64,000 nucleotides of DNA, taken from contig NC_086185.1 in the NCBI RefSeq assembly GCF_023053635.1, forward strand, positions 6,667,001-6,731,000, in the 5' to 3' direction. Origin of the DNA: Elgaria multicarinata webbii. Taxonomy: Eukaryota > Chordata > Lepidosauria > Squamata > Anguidae. Below are positions 12,101-21,189 of this stretch, one piece after another. Under the pieces are notes generated by a model. That model was given only the letters and a program-made list of their open reading frames with translations. It searched no databases and had not been told where the DNA came from. Both the position numbers and the translations under genes were made by a program. Positions within the stretch are counted from its first letter, which is position 1; each line of letters opens with the position of its first letter.

Positions 12101-13169
12101 GTAGGTGTGTGGGTGGGTGTCTATGTGAATTTTAATTTTCTTTCAGTTTCACTTGAGGACTGCCCCCCCCTTCAAGATGGGGGTGCTCCCTAGCCCCCCC
12201 CCCCCCAAAAAAAAGAAAGAGGAAGATGAGAAGAAACCCATCCATCCTTTGGAAGGATGAACGACATGACAGAGGCTAGGCCGGTCCGCCCGTCTGTCTG
12301 CCTGCCCGCCGGCCCCTCCCCACGTCGCCATGGCGGGGCGGGCTGAAGCGTGAGGGGAGGCGCCGCGTGGTGGTGGCGGCGGCGGCGGCGGCGCGCGGGT
12401 CGGCCGCTGGGCCGTTCTCTCCTCCCCCTCCCTGCCTCCTCCCTCCTCCATCTCAGCAGCGCCCTCAGCCTCTCGCTCGCCTCCATACAAAAGCAAAATG
12501 TCCGCCATCTTCGCAGGCTGCGCCCCCGGGGCTGCTGCTGCTGCTGCGCCTGGCCAGGCCGGGGCCAGGCCGGGGCGGGGACCAAGCGGGCGGAGGCAGG
12601 CTGGAGAGAGAGAGAAGGAGAAGCCGCGGCGGAAGAGAAAGAAGAAGAAATAATAATAATAATAAGGGGGGAGGGGGCTGGTGGGGAAATAAATAAATAA
12701 ATTAGAAAAATTACGAATTAGAGGAACGGGGGGGAGGGGAACGGAAACCACCACGGAGGCAGGGAAGCGGGTTTTGGGGGGGCTCCCTCCCCCCCACCTT
12801 ACCTTGATGCAATAAGGCGCCTCGTCGAAGGTGACCAGCATGTACCTGTCGCCGCGGCTGGCCGGGTCTCGGGCCCGGAGCTGCGGAGACATTGTGGGGG
12901 GGGGGGGGAGAGAGAAGGGAGACGGTCGTCAAGGCGTGTAATGGAGGGCGGCGGGGGGGTGGGGAGGCTGCGCGTGTTTTGGAGGGACACGTCAGGCCCC
13001 GGGAGGGGAGGGGAGGGGAAGCGGGGAGGGGGGCGCCGAGGGAGAGGCCGGGCCCCACCTTCATGAAGAGCTCGACGGCGCCCTTGGCGATATCCAGGTA
13101 GCTGGTGCCCAGATACGCCCGCTGGTTCATGGAAGCGGACGTGTCTATGAGGAAAAGGAGGATCGGCAT
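986..13169 (-). CDS. INTS6L: INTS6L (Integrator complex subunit 6-like), 5' coding exons 1-4, partial
   Basis: Four exons on the minus strand join in frame: 13059-13169, 12803-12880, 1704-1853 and 986-1075 (143 codons). The protein starts MPILLFLIDTSASMNQRAYL and is the N-terminal von Willebrand A domain of Integrator subunit 6. The metal-binding motif DxSxS is at residues 9-13 and a TDG motif lies in exon 4. The run LGTSYLDIAKGAVELF and exon 2 (DEAPYCIK) match the INTS6L paralogue (old name DDX26B) better than INTS6. All four exons are whole-codon length and every donor is GT. The remaining three quarters of the protein lies left of position 1. INTS6-type subunits belong to the nuclear Integrator complex, which processes snRNAs and attenuates transcription. 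Intron 1 is only 178 bp, while intron 2 is about 11 kb. The assignment to the family is very secure; the paralogue call is good. Confidence 0.95.
1704..1853 (-). CDS. INTS6L: INTS6L coding exon 3 (residues 64-113)
   Basis: Read on the minus strand, this 150-bp exon begins AGWKENHATFMNELKNLQAS and ends SGIDNYGQ. The acceptor is TTTCATAG and the donor CAG|GTAATG. It is out of frame with the open frames on the plus strand here, and matches the INTS6/INTS6L VWA domain almost residue for residue from memory. Confidence 0.93.
4984..5215 (+). mobile_element. tRNA-derived SINE with MIR-like core
   Basis: The head (GTGGTTTAGTGGCTAAGGTC) resembles a tRNA A-box. The middle has CCTACCTCACAGGGTTGTTG, the MIR/CORE-SINE signature, and the end is GGCGGCATATAAATGCAATA followed by AATAAATA repeats. 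Confidence 0.8.
5645..6175 (+). mobile_element. L2/CR1-clade LINE, 3' part
   Basis: Carries the C-terminal reverse-transcriptase-protein signature FKALHGLGPGYL and FSSAAPRLWNGLP, then a 3' UTR ending GGGAGAGGCGGGTAACAAAT and an (ATT)n run at 6129-6168. The frame is broken near its 5' end, so it is a dead copy. The same family lies inverted at 48903-49140. Confidence 0.8.
7722..7945 (-). mobile_element. CR1 LINE 3' end
   Basis: Reads ATAGAATCATAGAATAGTAG then GGAAGGGGCC..., the reverse complement of the CR1 3' end, and runs into the C-terminal coding part (GGAAGTTTTTCCTGATGTTC). Confidence 0.85.
8170..8335 (-). mobile_element. tRNA-derived SINE
   Basis: On the minus strand it begins with a tRNA-like GTAGCTCAGCGGTAGAACCC and B-box-like AAGTTAAATCC, followed by a conserved body (GAGCTGGGTGGACCACTGGT). 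A degenerate copy lies at 26783-26885. Confidence 0.75.
10589..10796. mobile_element. 208-bp MITE, family GGCCCTGTTCAGAC
   Basis: Terminal inverted repeats of about 28 bp: GGCCCTGTTCAGACAACACG at the left and the complement of GGCCCTATTCAGACAACATG at the right. No coding capacity. A second copy of the same size lies at 46545-46753. Confidence 0.75.
11090..12130. repeat. ~190-bp tandem repeat array in INTS6L intron 2
   Basis: The landmark CACCTTGGAG recurs at 11631, 11819 and 12010 (periods 188 and 191), with a diverged copy at 11339. Each unit carries CAATTAGGCCTAGGG, a GT-rich run, and TTCAGTTGTGGGGTATTTC. An L2-type 3' end (11428-11475) sits in the older part. Confidence 0.8.
12803..12880 (-). 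CDS. INTS6L: INTS6L coding exon 2 (residues 38-63)
   Basis: The exon encodes LRARDPASRGDRYMLVTFDE plus APYCIK. It is entered by a CCGCAG acceptor and left by AAG|GTAAGG. The 26 codons follow exon 1 in phase 0. Confidence 0.95.
13059..13169 (-). CDS. INTS6L: INTS6L coding exon 1 (residues 1-37)
   Basis: The ATG is at 13169-13167 within a CpG island. The exon ends ...GAVELFMK with AAG|GTGGGG as donor. It carries the DTSAS metal-binding motif of the VWA domain. Longer open frames upstream of this ATG are GC-rich low-complexity sequence and are not credible N-terminal extensions. Confidence 0.95.
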
Positions 13170-13623
13170 GGTCCGGGCGAGCCCTGCGGCACGGGGCGAA
13201 GGCGGTGGGGCAGCCTGCCTCGCCTCGCCTCGCCTCCTCCTCCTCCTCCCCACAGTCCGCCCCACCGGCCGTGCCTCGGCTACTCCTGCTGCTGCGACGA
13301 CGCCGACGCCTTCTCCGGCCGGCCGCCCCCCGCCCCGCCAGCGCCGCTCCTGCGTGCGTGTGCGGCTCCTCCGCGCGTCCTGCCTTCACTGAGACACTCT
13401 CAACTTCTCTGGCCTGAGCTGCCGCTGCTGCCGCCTCCTCCTCCTCCGGCCGGGAGGGAAGCATGTGACCGCAGCGAGGCGCCATTGGCCGCCGATTATG
13501 CCCTCGTTTGCATATGCATGAGGGGCCGCGGGGCGGGGCTCGTTCGAGGGACGGGGAGGAGGCAGCTTCGCCCTCGAGGGCTGATTGACAGTGCAGGGCG
13601 CGAGACGCGGTGCAATCCTGCAA

Positions 13624-13716
13624 GGCAATGCAATGCAATGCAATGCAGGCGACGTGTTGTTGTTGTTATTATTATTATTATATATTGTTGCTATTATTAT
13701 TTGTGTGTGTGTGTGT
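13624..13716. repeat. Microsatellites upstream of INTS6L
   Basis: (CAATG)n at about 13624-13648, (TTG)/(TTA)n at 13657-13700, then (GT)n. Confidence 0.9.
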
Positions 13717-14109
13717 ATGTGTTTGCAAAACCGAGGAAGGGTTGGTGCTCGAACGCGTGGCTGCCAACTCGTTCACACGGAGGGAATCTGGCGCCGTTGC
13801 GGACCCCAGGCACGTTTTGCACGGGGCGGGGTGGGGGCCTCAAGTCCCCCGCTGAGTGCAAGGACAAGCACGTCTTGTGGTTTCACACGGCTCCTTCCTC
13901 CCACGATCGGCTTCGCAGTCACACGCCCCGATTCCATTTGCCGCTGGCGGAGGGCGGCTCCGCTTCCTCGGTCCAGGGGCGCCTCGAACTGGGATAGAGG
14001 ACACGCGTTTGCCTGCAAGGCAGCCCCGGCTGCTAAAACAGACCCCGTGCACACGTTCTAGGGCCCGGGTGGGGCTTCCTTCCGAGGAAACGTGCTTAGG
14101 ATCGGGCTG

Positions 14110-15285
14110 CGCCGGAGCCAACGTTGCACAGGATCCCTCCCCCAGGCGCGCGCTCTCGCGTGTCCCAGACGCTGCTCTGTTGGAGCAACACCACGCGCCC
14201 GCGCCTTCTCACGGCCCTCGCCCGGTTTGCCCGGGTGCAAAGTTAAAGTGGAAACCTTCCCCCACCACCCACCGCGAGGTGGTTTCCGCGCCTGCTTTTG
14301 CAGCCGGAATGACACGTTCCCAGGAACTGCTTGGCTTTACTCCCACGACGCAAAGCCGCCCGTGAATGGCAACGTGGAAGTAAAACAACTGCTGCAGCTC
14401 TTGTGGGAGAGGATCGCACGATGCCATCTCGATATAAATAGTCCCGGGGGGGGGGAGCGGGACGCTGTCGCAGCAGCCCGGACCATCAAAGGTTTTAACA
14501 CATTCGGGTGGTAACTATATATCGGAGAGAGCAAGAACGAAGACGCCATCTGCCTCCCCCAAATGGTGCTGGCTGTGGCATTATGGGAATTGTAGTCCAA
14601 CGCACCTGGAGGGCGCCACGTTGGGGAAGGCAGGCCTACCTTCTGAAGGCAATTGCTCTCTCTTACACACATACACACACACACCAGCAAAGAAGCAAAA
14701 TCTAGGTGTGATATCTAAGGGAGCAGGTTTAATATGCTGAGTTTTATCCTGACTTTCTTCCAAAGAGCTCCAAACAGGTGTCCCACCAAAACAACCCTAC
14801 AAGGTAGGATAGGACTGAGAGAGGGACTGGCCTGCGGTGGCCCAGTCAGCTTTACTTTTTAATTTAAATGTATTTTTAGGCTGCCTTTAAAGGTGCAACC
14901 TTCCCATGGTGATGGACAAGAGAAAAGAAACATTGTCGCTGCCTGAGGATTTGAAGTTAAATCTTCCTGGTCTAATCCTTCAGCTTGGCGGTAGAGAGTT
15001 TGGGGCCCACCACCTATTTGCCGTGGTTCCTGGAAACGCCTTGTTGGCCAGCCAGGGCTTTGAATCCAAAAATAGCCATTGTTTTCAGGGAAGAGGCTAA
15101 GGTGTCCTAAACTCTTAGAGTTGGGCAACTTTGTATCTCTCACACATTTAAGGTCTGCCTCTCCCTCATGTACCATGCAAATTATTTCATATTTGCCATT
15201 AATTAATCCAAAGGTGTCATGCAAATTATTAGTTAACATTTTCATCCCATCCTTCCTCCACGCAAAAGTGGCATTTAGACCCTAT
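14110..15285. other. Intergenic stretch left of the LINE block
   Basis: Holds half of a hairpin MITE (about 14570-14638, with ATTGTAGTCCAACGCACCTG), a short CA run near 14670 and a MIR-like piece near 14785-14860. No gene was recognised. Confidence 0.6.
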
Positions 15286-15289
15286 GACT

Positions 15290-15661
15290 GGGTTCGCACA
15301 ACTTGATAACCCACACAAATTTTCCACAGGATGCAGGGTGGCTTATTTTTCTTAGTTGTTTTATTTATTTATTACACTTATATACCACCCCCATAGCCAG
15401 GGCTCTCTGGGCGGTTTACAGAAATTCTAAAATTGAGATAAAAACAAGTGTACAACATTTAAAATTCTAAAACACAGAACATACACACATAAAGCATTAA
15501 AAACCTATTTATTTAGTTATTGGGCTGTTCAGGCTGGTTAACAAACCACCCTGCAGAAAGCGCTCTGGGTTCAGACAACACAATAACCCTTGGCTCAACA
15601 ACAACCCATACTCAACCATGCTCAACCACTGAATGTGGGTTATCATGTTGTATGAACCCAG
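15290..15661. mobile_element. MITE (CTGGGTTC family) split by an L2-type 3' tail
   Basis: The left end CTGGGTTCGCACAACTTGAT (15290) pairs with the right end, the complement of CTGGGTTCATACAACATGAT (15661). An inner copy of the left end starts at 15565. Between them, 15360-15515, is a minus-strand L2-type 3' tail (TATACCACCC...GGGCGGTTTACA). Confidence 0.6.
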
Positions 15662-15982
15662 ATCTATAAGGTGGATTAGGCTACAAGGCTACCCAAATTA
15701 CCTAAGCACACCTGATGAGTGCATAGTAATTTGTACTTCATTTTCTCACATCCAAGCATACTACTGACACTGAGGTCCACATATTTTGGGTGGCCTTTGC
15801 AGCCCGTCACAACGTTTGGTGCCACCAACCCTGCCTGCCCACTCATGGATGGGGGAGGAAGCTCTTGCCTGAGTTATAGCGAGGGTGTTCTATTGCTGAA
15901 GCTCAGCATGACTGAAAGGATGAGCCCACACTTTCTAATGCATTCCAGATGCAGGAGACGGGCGGGGACTTCCACATGTTTT

Positions 15983-16435
15983 ATCATAGAATAATAGCGT
16001 TGGAAGGGGCTTATAAGGCCATCTCAGTGCAGGAATCCACCTGAAATCATACCTGAAAGATGGTTATCCAGCTGCCTCTTGAAAGCCTCTAGTGTGGGAA
16101 CCTCCCTAAGGAACTGGTTCCATTGTCATACTGTTCTAACAGTTAGGAAGTTTTTCCTGATGTCCAGCGAGAATCTGGCTTCCTTTAACTTGATCCCGTT
16201 ATTCTGTGTCCTGCACTCTGGGAGGATTGAGAAGAGATCCTGGCCCTCCTCTGTGTGACAACCTCTTAAGGATTTGAAGAGTGCTATCATGTCTCCCCTC
16301 AATCTTCTCTTCTCCAGGCTAAACATGCACAGTTGTTTCAGTCTCTCCTCGTAGGGCTTTGTTTCCAGACCCCTGATCACTGCTTCCAAGTGCATCCAGA
16401 TCAACTCAAGCCCTAGCCCATTTTCCACAGTGCAT
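15983..16435 (-). mobile_element. CR1 LINE 3' end with C-terminal coding part
   Basis: The minus strand gives RLKQLCMFSLEKRRLRGDMI and KLKEARFSLDIRKNF, the CR1 ORF2 C-terminus, then the 3' UTR ending in TATTCTATGATAAAA-like text. Confidence 0.88.
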
Positions 16436-16794
16436 TGGGGCAGGCACTCACTGGATCAAAAGATATGGTTGCCAGGGCCAACTCGGCCAGTGCATTTACG
16501 GTGCCCTGTTCTCTCCATTTCACAACATTGGCTCTGATTAGAATCAAGCAACTATAAAAGGACACCAGTTTGACCTGGTTTTTACCGTGTAAAGACAGCC
16601 AGAGTGCACCTACATAGAGATCACTGCTAAGCGCAGCTAACTGATTATTGTTATAGATCCTGTACTAGTTGCCAGGATCCAGTACACTTACTTGCACCAC
16701 GTCCGTTGAGACTTCCTACGTACTACACTGTAAAGATAGGCAGGACACGCCTGTCAATAATAATACTGTGCACTCTTCACAAAATGTAGTTATC

Positions 16795-16920
16795 ATACTT
16801 ATGACAGTCTGGAAAGGTAGGTCAGCTATATTCCCATCTTCCAGACAGTGGCTGAGACAGAGAAAGAAAGATACTTGCCAAAGGCCACCCAGTGAGCTTG
16901 CTGCAAACTCAGGATTTTCT
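16795..16920 (-). mobile_element. MIR-like SINE fragment
   Basis: Reads GATACTTGCCAAAGGCCACC CAGTGAGCTTG-type text (in two parts), the reverse of the MIR core and 5' region. Confidence 0.5.
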
Positions 16921-17147
16921 TGATCTGTTCTTACTCGTTACTCCACACCTCCTCTTTGTCTCAGCAACCTAGAATAAGGTCGTGCTCAGTACTGAGAAAA
17001 GTCACCCCAAAGCTATCCTAATCCCTTGGCCTCCAACACTACTACCACCTGCTTGATTCTGACCTCCAGCTATTTGGAAATAATTTTCTTCTTTTTTTTT
17101 TTCTTTCCTTCCCATCCCTCTCCCCAAAGTCACATTATTTTCCAGCT

Positions 17148-17335
17148 TGTTGTTGTTTATTCGTTCAGTCACTTCCGACTCTTCGTGACTTCATGGACCA
17201 GCCCACGCCAGAGCTTTCTGTCGGCCGTTGCCACCCCTAGCTCCCCCAAAGTCAAGTCTGTCACCTCCAGAATATCATCCATCCATCTTGCCCTTGGTCG
17301 GCCCCTCTTCCTTTTGCCTTCCACTTTGTCCAGCT
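17148..17335 (-). mobile_element. RTE-BovB LINE 3' end
   Basis: The minus strand encodes KRKRGRPRARWMDDILEVTD and ends KSRK plus a stop, then GACTGAACGAATAAACAACA, the BovB tail. Horizontal spread of BovB among squamates and mammals is known. Confidence 0.85.
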
Positions 17336-17369
17336 ACTTTTCATTAAAAAATGCACTCATGGAGATCTT

Positions 17370-18458
17370 GTACATATTTATTTATTTATTACATTTTTAT
17401 ACCGCCCAATAGCTGAAGCTCTCTGGGCGGTTCACAAAAATTAAAACCATAATAAAACAACCAACAGGTTAAAAGCACAAATACAAAATACAGTATAAAA
17501 AGCACAACCAGGATAAAACCATGCAGCAAAATTGATATAAAATACAGAGTTAGAACAGTAAAATTTAAATTTAAGTTAAAATTAAGTGTTAAAATACTGA
17601 GAGAATAAAAAGGTCTTCAGCTGGCGACGAAAGGAGTACAGTGTAGGTGCCAGGCAGACCTCTCTGGGGAGCTCATTCCACAACCGGGGTGCCACAGCAG
17701 AGGAAGCCCTCCTCCTAGTAGCCACCTGCCTCACTTCCTTTGGCAGGGGCTCACAGAGAAGGGCCCCTGTAGATGATCTTAAGGTCCAGGCAGGAACATA
17801 TGGGAGGAGGTGTTCCTTCAAATAACCTGGCCCCAAACCATTTAGGGCTTTAAATATCAATACCAGCACTTTGAATCGGGCCCGGACCTGGACTGGCAGC
17901 CAATGAAGTTGTAAAAGGACTGGCGTAATGTGATCTCGCCGGCCAGTCCCTGTTAGTAAATGGGCTGCCCTGTTTTGTACCAGCTGAAGCTTCCGGACCA
18001 TTTTCAAAGGCAGCCCCATGTTTAACGCATTGCAGTAATCCAAACGAGAGGTTATCAGAGCATGGATAACTGTAGCTAGGCTATCTCTGTCCAGATAAGG
18101 GCGTAGTTGGTACATCAACCTAAGCTGATAAAAGGTGCTCTTTGCCACTGAGTTGCCTCAAGTGACAGTTCTGGATCCAAGAGCACCCCCAAACTACGGA
18201 CCCGATCCTTTAGGGAGAGTGCAATCCCGTCCAGGACAGGGCAAACATCACCTTGCCGGACAGAAGAACCACCCGCTAACAGTACCTCCATCTTGTCTGG
18301 ATTGAGTCTCAGTTTGTTAGCCCTCATCCAGTCCATTACTATGCCGAGGCACTGGTTCAGAACAGTCACTGCCTCACCTGGGTTTGATGTGATATCATCA
18401 CCCATCACCCATGTTACATCTAGTTTGACTCCAAATATGAGATACTCAATCAAGTCCA

Positions 18459-18459
<1 letters not shown>
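17370..18459 (-). mobile_element. L2-type LINE, 5'-truncated, disrupted
   Basis: Two overlapping minus-strand frames (17582-18148 and 18115-18459) give the reverse-transcriptase thumb and C-terminal domain: RANKLRLNPDKMEVLLAG, RSLGVLLDPELSL, SRLDYCNALNMGLPLKM, LHWLPVQVRARFKVLVL. A frameshift or deletion separates them near 18130. The 3' tail is the GGGCGGTATAAAAATGTAAT type at 17370-17440. Confidence 0.88.
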
Positions 18460-18465
<6 letters not shown>

Positions 18466-18501
<36 letters not shown>

Positions 18502-21187
18502 TATAGCACCATCAATGTACATGGTGCTGTACAGATAACACAGTAAATAGCAGGACCCTGCCGCGTAGGCTTACAATCTAATAAGTTGTAGTAAACAATA
18601 AAGAGGGAAGGAGAATGCAAACAGGCACAGGGAAGTGTAAACAGGCACTGGGTAGGGTGAAGCTAAACAGTATAGAGTCAGAACAAACTCAATATTTGAA
18701 GGCTATAGGGAAAAGAAAAGTTTTTAGCTGAGTTTTAAAAGCAGTGATTGAGTTTGTAGTTCTCAAGTGTTCTGGAAGAGCATTCCAGGCGTAAGGGGCA
18801 GCAGAAGAAAAAGGACGAAGCCGAGTAAGGGAAGTGGAGGTCCTTGGGCAGGCGAGAAGCATGGCATCAGAGGAGCGGAGAGCACGAGCGGGGCAATAGT
18901 GTGAGATGAGAGAGGAGAGATAGGCAGGAGCTAGACCGTGAAGAGCTTTGAAGGTCAGCAGGAGAAGTTTATATTGGATTCTGGAGTGAGTTGGAAGCCA
19001 ATGAAGAGATTTCAGAAGTGGAGTGACATGGTCAGAGCGGCGGGCCAAGAAGATGATCTTAGCGGCAGAGTGGTGGACAGAGACCAGCGGACTGATGTGA
19101 GACGAAGGAAGGCCAGAGAGAAGAAGGTTGCAGTAGTCCAACCGAGAGATAACCAGTGCGTGAACGAGAGTCTTGGCAGAAGAGACAGACAAAAATGGTC
19201 GAATCCTGGCAATATTATATAGGAAGAAACGACAGGATTTAGCTACTGCCTCGATGTGAGGAGTAAAGGAGAGCGAGGAGTCAAATATAAAGCCAAGACT
19301 ACGAGCTTCCGTGACTGGAGTAAGTGTGACATCGTTGACAGTAAGAGAGAATGAGAGGTGAGGAGAAGGTTTAGGAGGAAAAACAAGCAATTCAGTCTTT
19401 GCCATGTTAAGTTTCAAACGATGATGAAGCAGCCAGGCTGAGATATCTGAGAGACATGCCGAGATACGATCGTGAACATCAGGAGAAAGTTCCGGAGATG
19501 AGAGATATAATTGTGTATCGTCGGCATACAGGTGATATTGGAGGCCGTGAGATTGGATAAGCTTACCCAAGGGCAGCATGTATAGAGAGAACAACAACGG
19601 GCCAAGCACCGAGCCTTGCGGAACCCCAACTGAAAGGGGAAAAGAGGAGGACGAGCTGCCGTTAGCCGACACGCTGAAAGAGCGACCCTCTAGATAGGAG
19701 GCGAACCAGTTATAGACAGAGCCACAGAGTCCAAGGTCATGGAGGGAATCTAAGAGAAGATCGTGATCAACCGTGTCAAAGGCTGCGGTTAGATCAAGGA
19801 GAATAAGAACGGAATAATGGCCTTTAGACTTGGCAGTAAGAAGATCATTGGTGATCTTGGTAAGGGCTGTTTCAGTGGAATGCAAAGGACGGAAGCCAGA
19901 TTGAAAGGGATCCAGAGCAGAGTTATTAGAGAGAAAGTCAAGACAACGAGAGTAGACCAGACGTTCCAGGATCTTTGAGACAAAGGGCAAGAGAGAGACA
20001 GGTCGGTAGTTAGACAGGGATAGTCGATCAAGAGTGGGTTTTTTGAGAATGGGAGAGACTGTAGCATGTTTAAAAGCAGAAGGAAATGAGCCAGAGGACA
20101 GAGAAGAATTAATGATGTGAAGCAAGGACGGGAGGATAGCGGGGATAAGATTAATAAAGACGCGAGAGGGAATCGGATCACGGGAACAAGTGGAAGGCTT
20201 CGACGAGTGCAGTATTTTAGACAGTTCATCAGCTGAGACCGAAGGGGACGCCGAGAGAGTTGCAGGAGGAACTGACAGGTGAGGGACAGGAGCTGGAAGC
20301 GGAGCAGAGCTGGCTAGATCGGAGCGAATAGTTTGGATTTTAGCATTGAAGAAAGAGGCAAAGTCATTGGCAGACAGAGAGGCGGGGAGAGATGGCGGAT
20401 TAGGCTTCAGAAGAGAATTGAAGGACGCGAAGAGCCGCTGAGGGTGCTTAGCATTTGACTGGATCAACGTTGAGTAGTGCTGCTGTTTGGCCAGTGAAAT
20501 GGCAGAAGAGAAAGAGGAGAGAACAAATTTGTAGTGGACAAAGTCCGCCCAGTCCTTGGTCTTACGCCACAGGCGTTCGGCTGCCCGGGAACAAGAGCAA
20601 AGGTAGCGGAGGAAGGAGGTGAGCCACGGTTGGGGTTGAGAGGGGCGAACTATCCGAGTTGTAGATGGAGCAAGATTATCAAGAGTTGAAGATAAGGAGG
20701 AGTTGAAGGAGGAGACGGCTGAGTCCAAGGAAACGGCTGTGTAGACAGAAGGAAGAGAGGAGGCTAAAGACTGAGAAAAAGCCTCATTGTTGATAGAATG
20801 CAGGTCACGACAAGGGCGTGAAGCGGGACGTGAAGGAGGGGGATTGTGAGTAATATTGAAAGAGACTAGATGATGATCTGACAGAGGAAAGTCAACAATA
20901 GAAAAGTCCAGGACAGAGCAGTTCCGAGTGAGGACAAGATCCAGACAGTGTCCAAGGGAATGTGTGGGTGCTTCAGACCAGAACTTAAGATCGTAAGAGG
21001 AAGATAAGGAGCGAAATCGTAGAGCTGCAGCATCGTGAGGGTCATCTACATGGATATTGAAGTCACCCAAGATCAGAGTAGGAGAGTTGTCAGAGAGGAG
21101 AAAGGACAGCCACGAGTCGAGATCAGAGAGAAATTTAGAGGATGAGCCAGGGGGGCGGTAGTGGGGGGTCAGAAGGTTGCTCCTACC
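18466..21187 (-). mobile_element. L2-type LINE with long open frame, 5'-truncated
   Basis: The 3' end is an (ATAA)n tail at 18466-18500 preceded by a 3' UTR with TTAGATTGTAAGCCTACGCG. The 5' end is cut inside the endonuclease domain at about 21187. It abuts the other L2-type copy at the TTATT run near 18460. The 3' UTR is shared with 55100-55405. Confidence 0.9.
18689..21070 (-). CDS. L2-type LINE ORF2 (endonuclease end plus reverse transcriptase), 793 codons open
   Basis: A retrotransposon frame, not a host gene. Residues 1-70 hold the end of the APE-type endonuclease (GDFN at 2-5, SDHH at 64-67). The reverse transcriptase follows: NYRPVSLLP near 354, motif [13 protein letters not shown] (426-437), [13 protein letters not shown] (482-494), and YADD (515-518). 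The C-terminal part has [20 protein letters not shown] and [14 protein letters not shown]. No stop or frameshift interrupts 2.4 kb, and the frame stays open without a Met to about 21187. Family ORF2 proteins are about 900-1000 residues, so only the N-terminal endonuclease is missing. An open frame of this length suggests a recent insertion. Confidence 0.9.
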   Translation of the reverse strand: MGDFNIHVDDPHDAAALRFRSLSSSYDLKFWSEAPTHSLGHCLDLVLTRNCSVLDFSIVDFPLSDHHLVSFNITHNPPPSRPASRPCRDLHSINNEAFSQSLASSLPSVYTAVSLDSAVSSFNSSLSSTLDNLAPSTTRIVRPSQPQPWLTSFLRYLCSCSRAAERLWRKTKDWADFVHYKFVLSSFSSAISLAKQQHYSTLIQSNAKHPQRLFASFNSLLKPNPPSLPASLSANDFASFFNAKIQTIRSDLASSAPLPAPVPHLSVPPATLSASPSVSADELSKILHSSKPSTCSRDPIPSRVFINLIPAILPSLLHIINSSLSSGSFPSAFKHATVSPILKKPTLDRLSLSNYRPVSLLPFVSKILERLVYSRCLDFLSNNSALDPFQSGFRPLHSTETALTKITNDLLTAKSKGHYSVLILLDLTAAFDTVDHDLLLDSLHDLGLCGSVYNWFASYLEGRSFSVSANGSSSSSFPLSVGVPQGSVLGPLLFSLYMLPLGKLIQSHGLQYHLYADDTQLYLSSPELSPDVHDRISACLSDISAWLLHHRLKLNMAKTELLVFPPKPSPHLSFSLTVNDVTLTPVTEARSLGFIFDSSLSFTPHIEAVAKSCRFFLYNIARIRPFLSVSSAKTLVHALVISRLDYCNLLLSGLPSSHISPLVSVHHSAAKIIFLARRSDHVTPLLKSLHWLPTHSRIQYKLLLLTFKALHGLAPAYLSSLISHYCPARALRSSDAMLLACPRTSTSLTRLRPFSSAAPYAWNALPEHLRTTNSITAFKTQLKTFLFPIAFKY

Positions 21188-21189
21188 TT

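Larger units (their letters stand above)
1854..12802 (-). other. INTS6L: INTS6L intron 2
   Basis: About 10.9 kb. It holds the SINE at 4984, L2 3' part at 5645, CR1 end at 7722, tRNA-SINE at 8170, MITE at 10589 and tandem array at 11090, listed separately. I see nothing recognisable in 1900-4360, 6180-7715 and 8340-10585 beyond short A- or G-runs; the open frames there have no protein character. Confidence 0.8.
12270..14110 (-). promoter_or_regulatory. INTS6L: CpG-island promoter of INTS6L
   Basis: The stretch is dense in CG and surrounds INTS6L exons 1-2. Upstream of the ATG (higher coordinates) there is an inverted CCAAT box (ATTGG at 13484) and an octamer-like TTTGCATA near 13508. A YY1-type CCGCCATCTT lies at 12502 within intron 2. 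The transcription start is not visible directly. No TATA box was seen, as is usual for such promoters. The many long open frames here are composition artefacts. Confidence 0.75.

Noticed and set aside
12149-13997. Many long overlapping open frames on both strands (up to 279 codons)
   Set aside because: They lie in a CpG island with extreme GC content, are low in complexity (R, P, A, G runs), and overlap in several frames. Only the INTS6L exons show conserved protein text.
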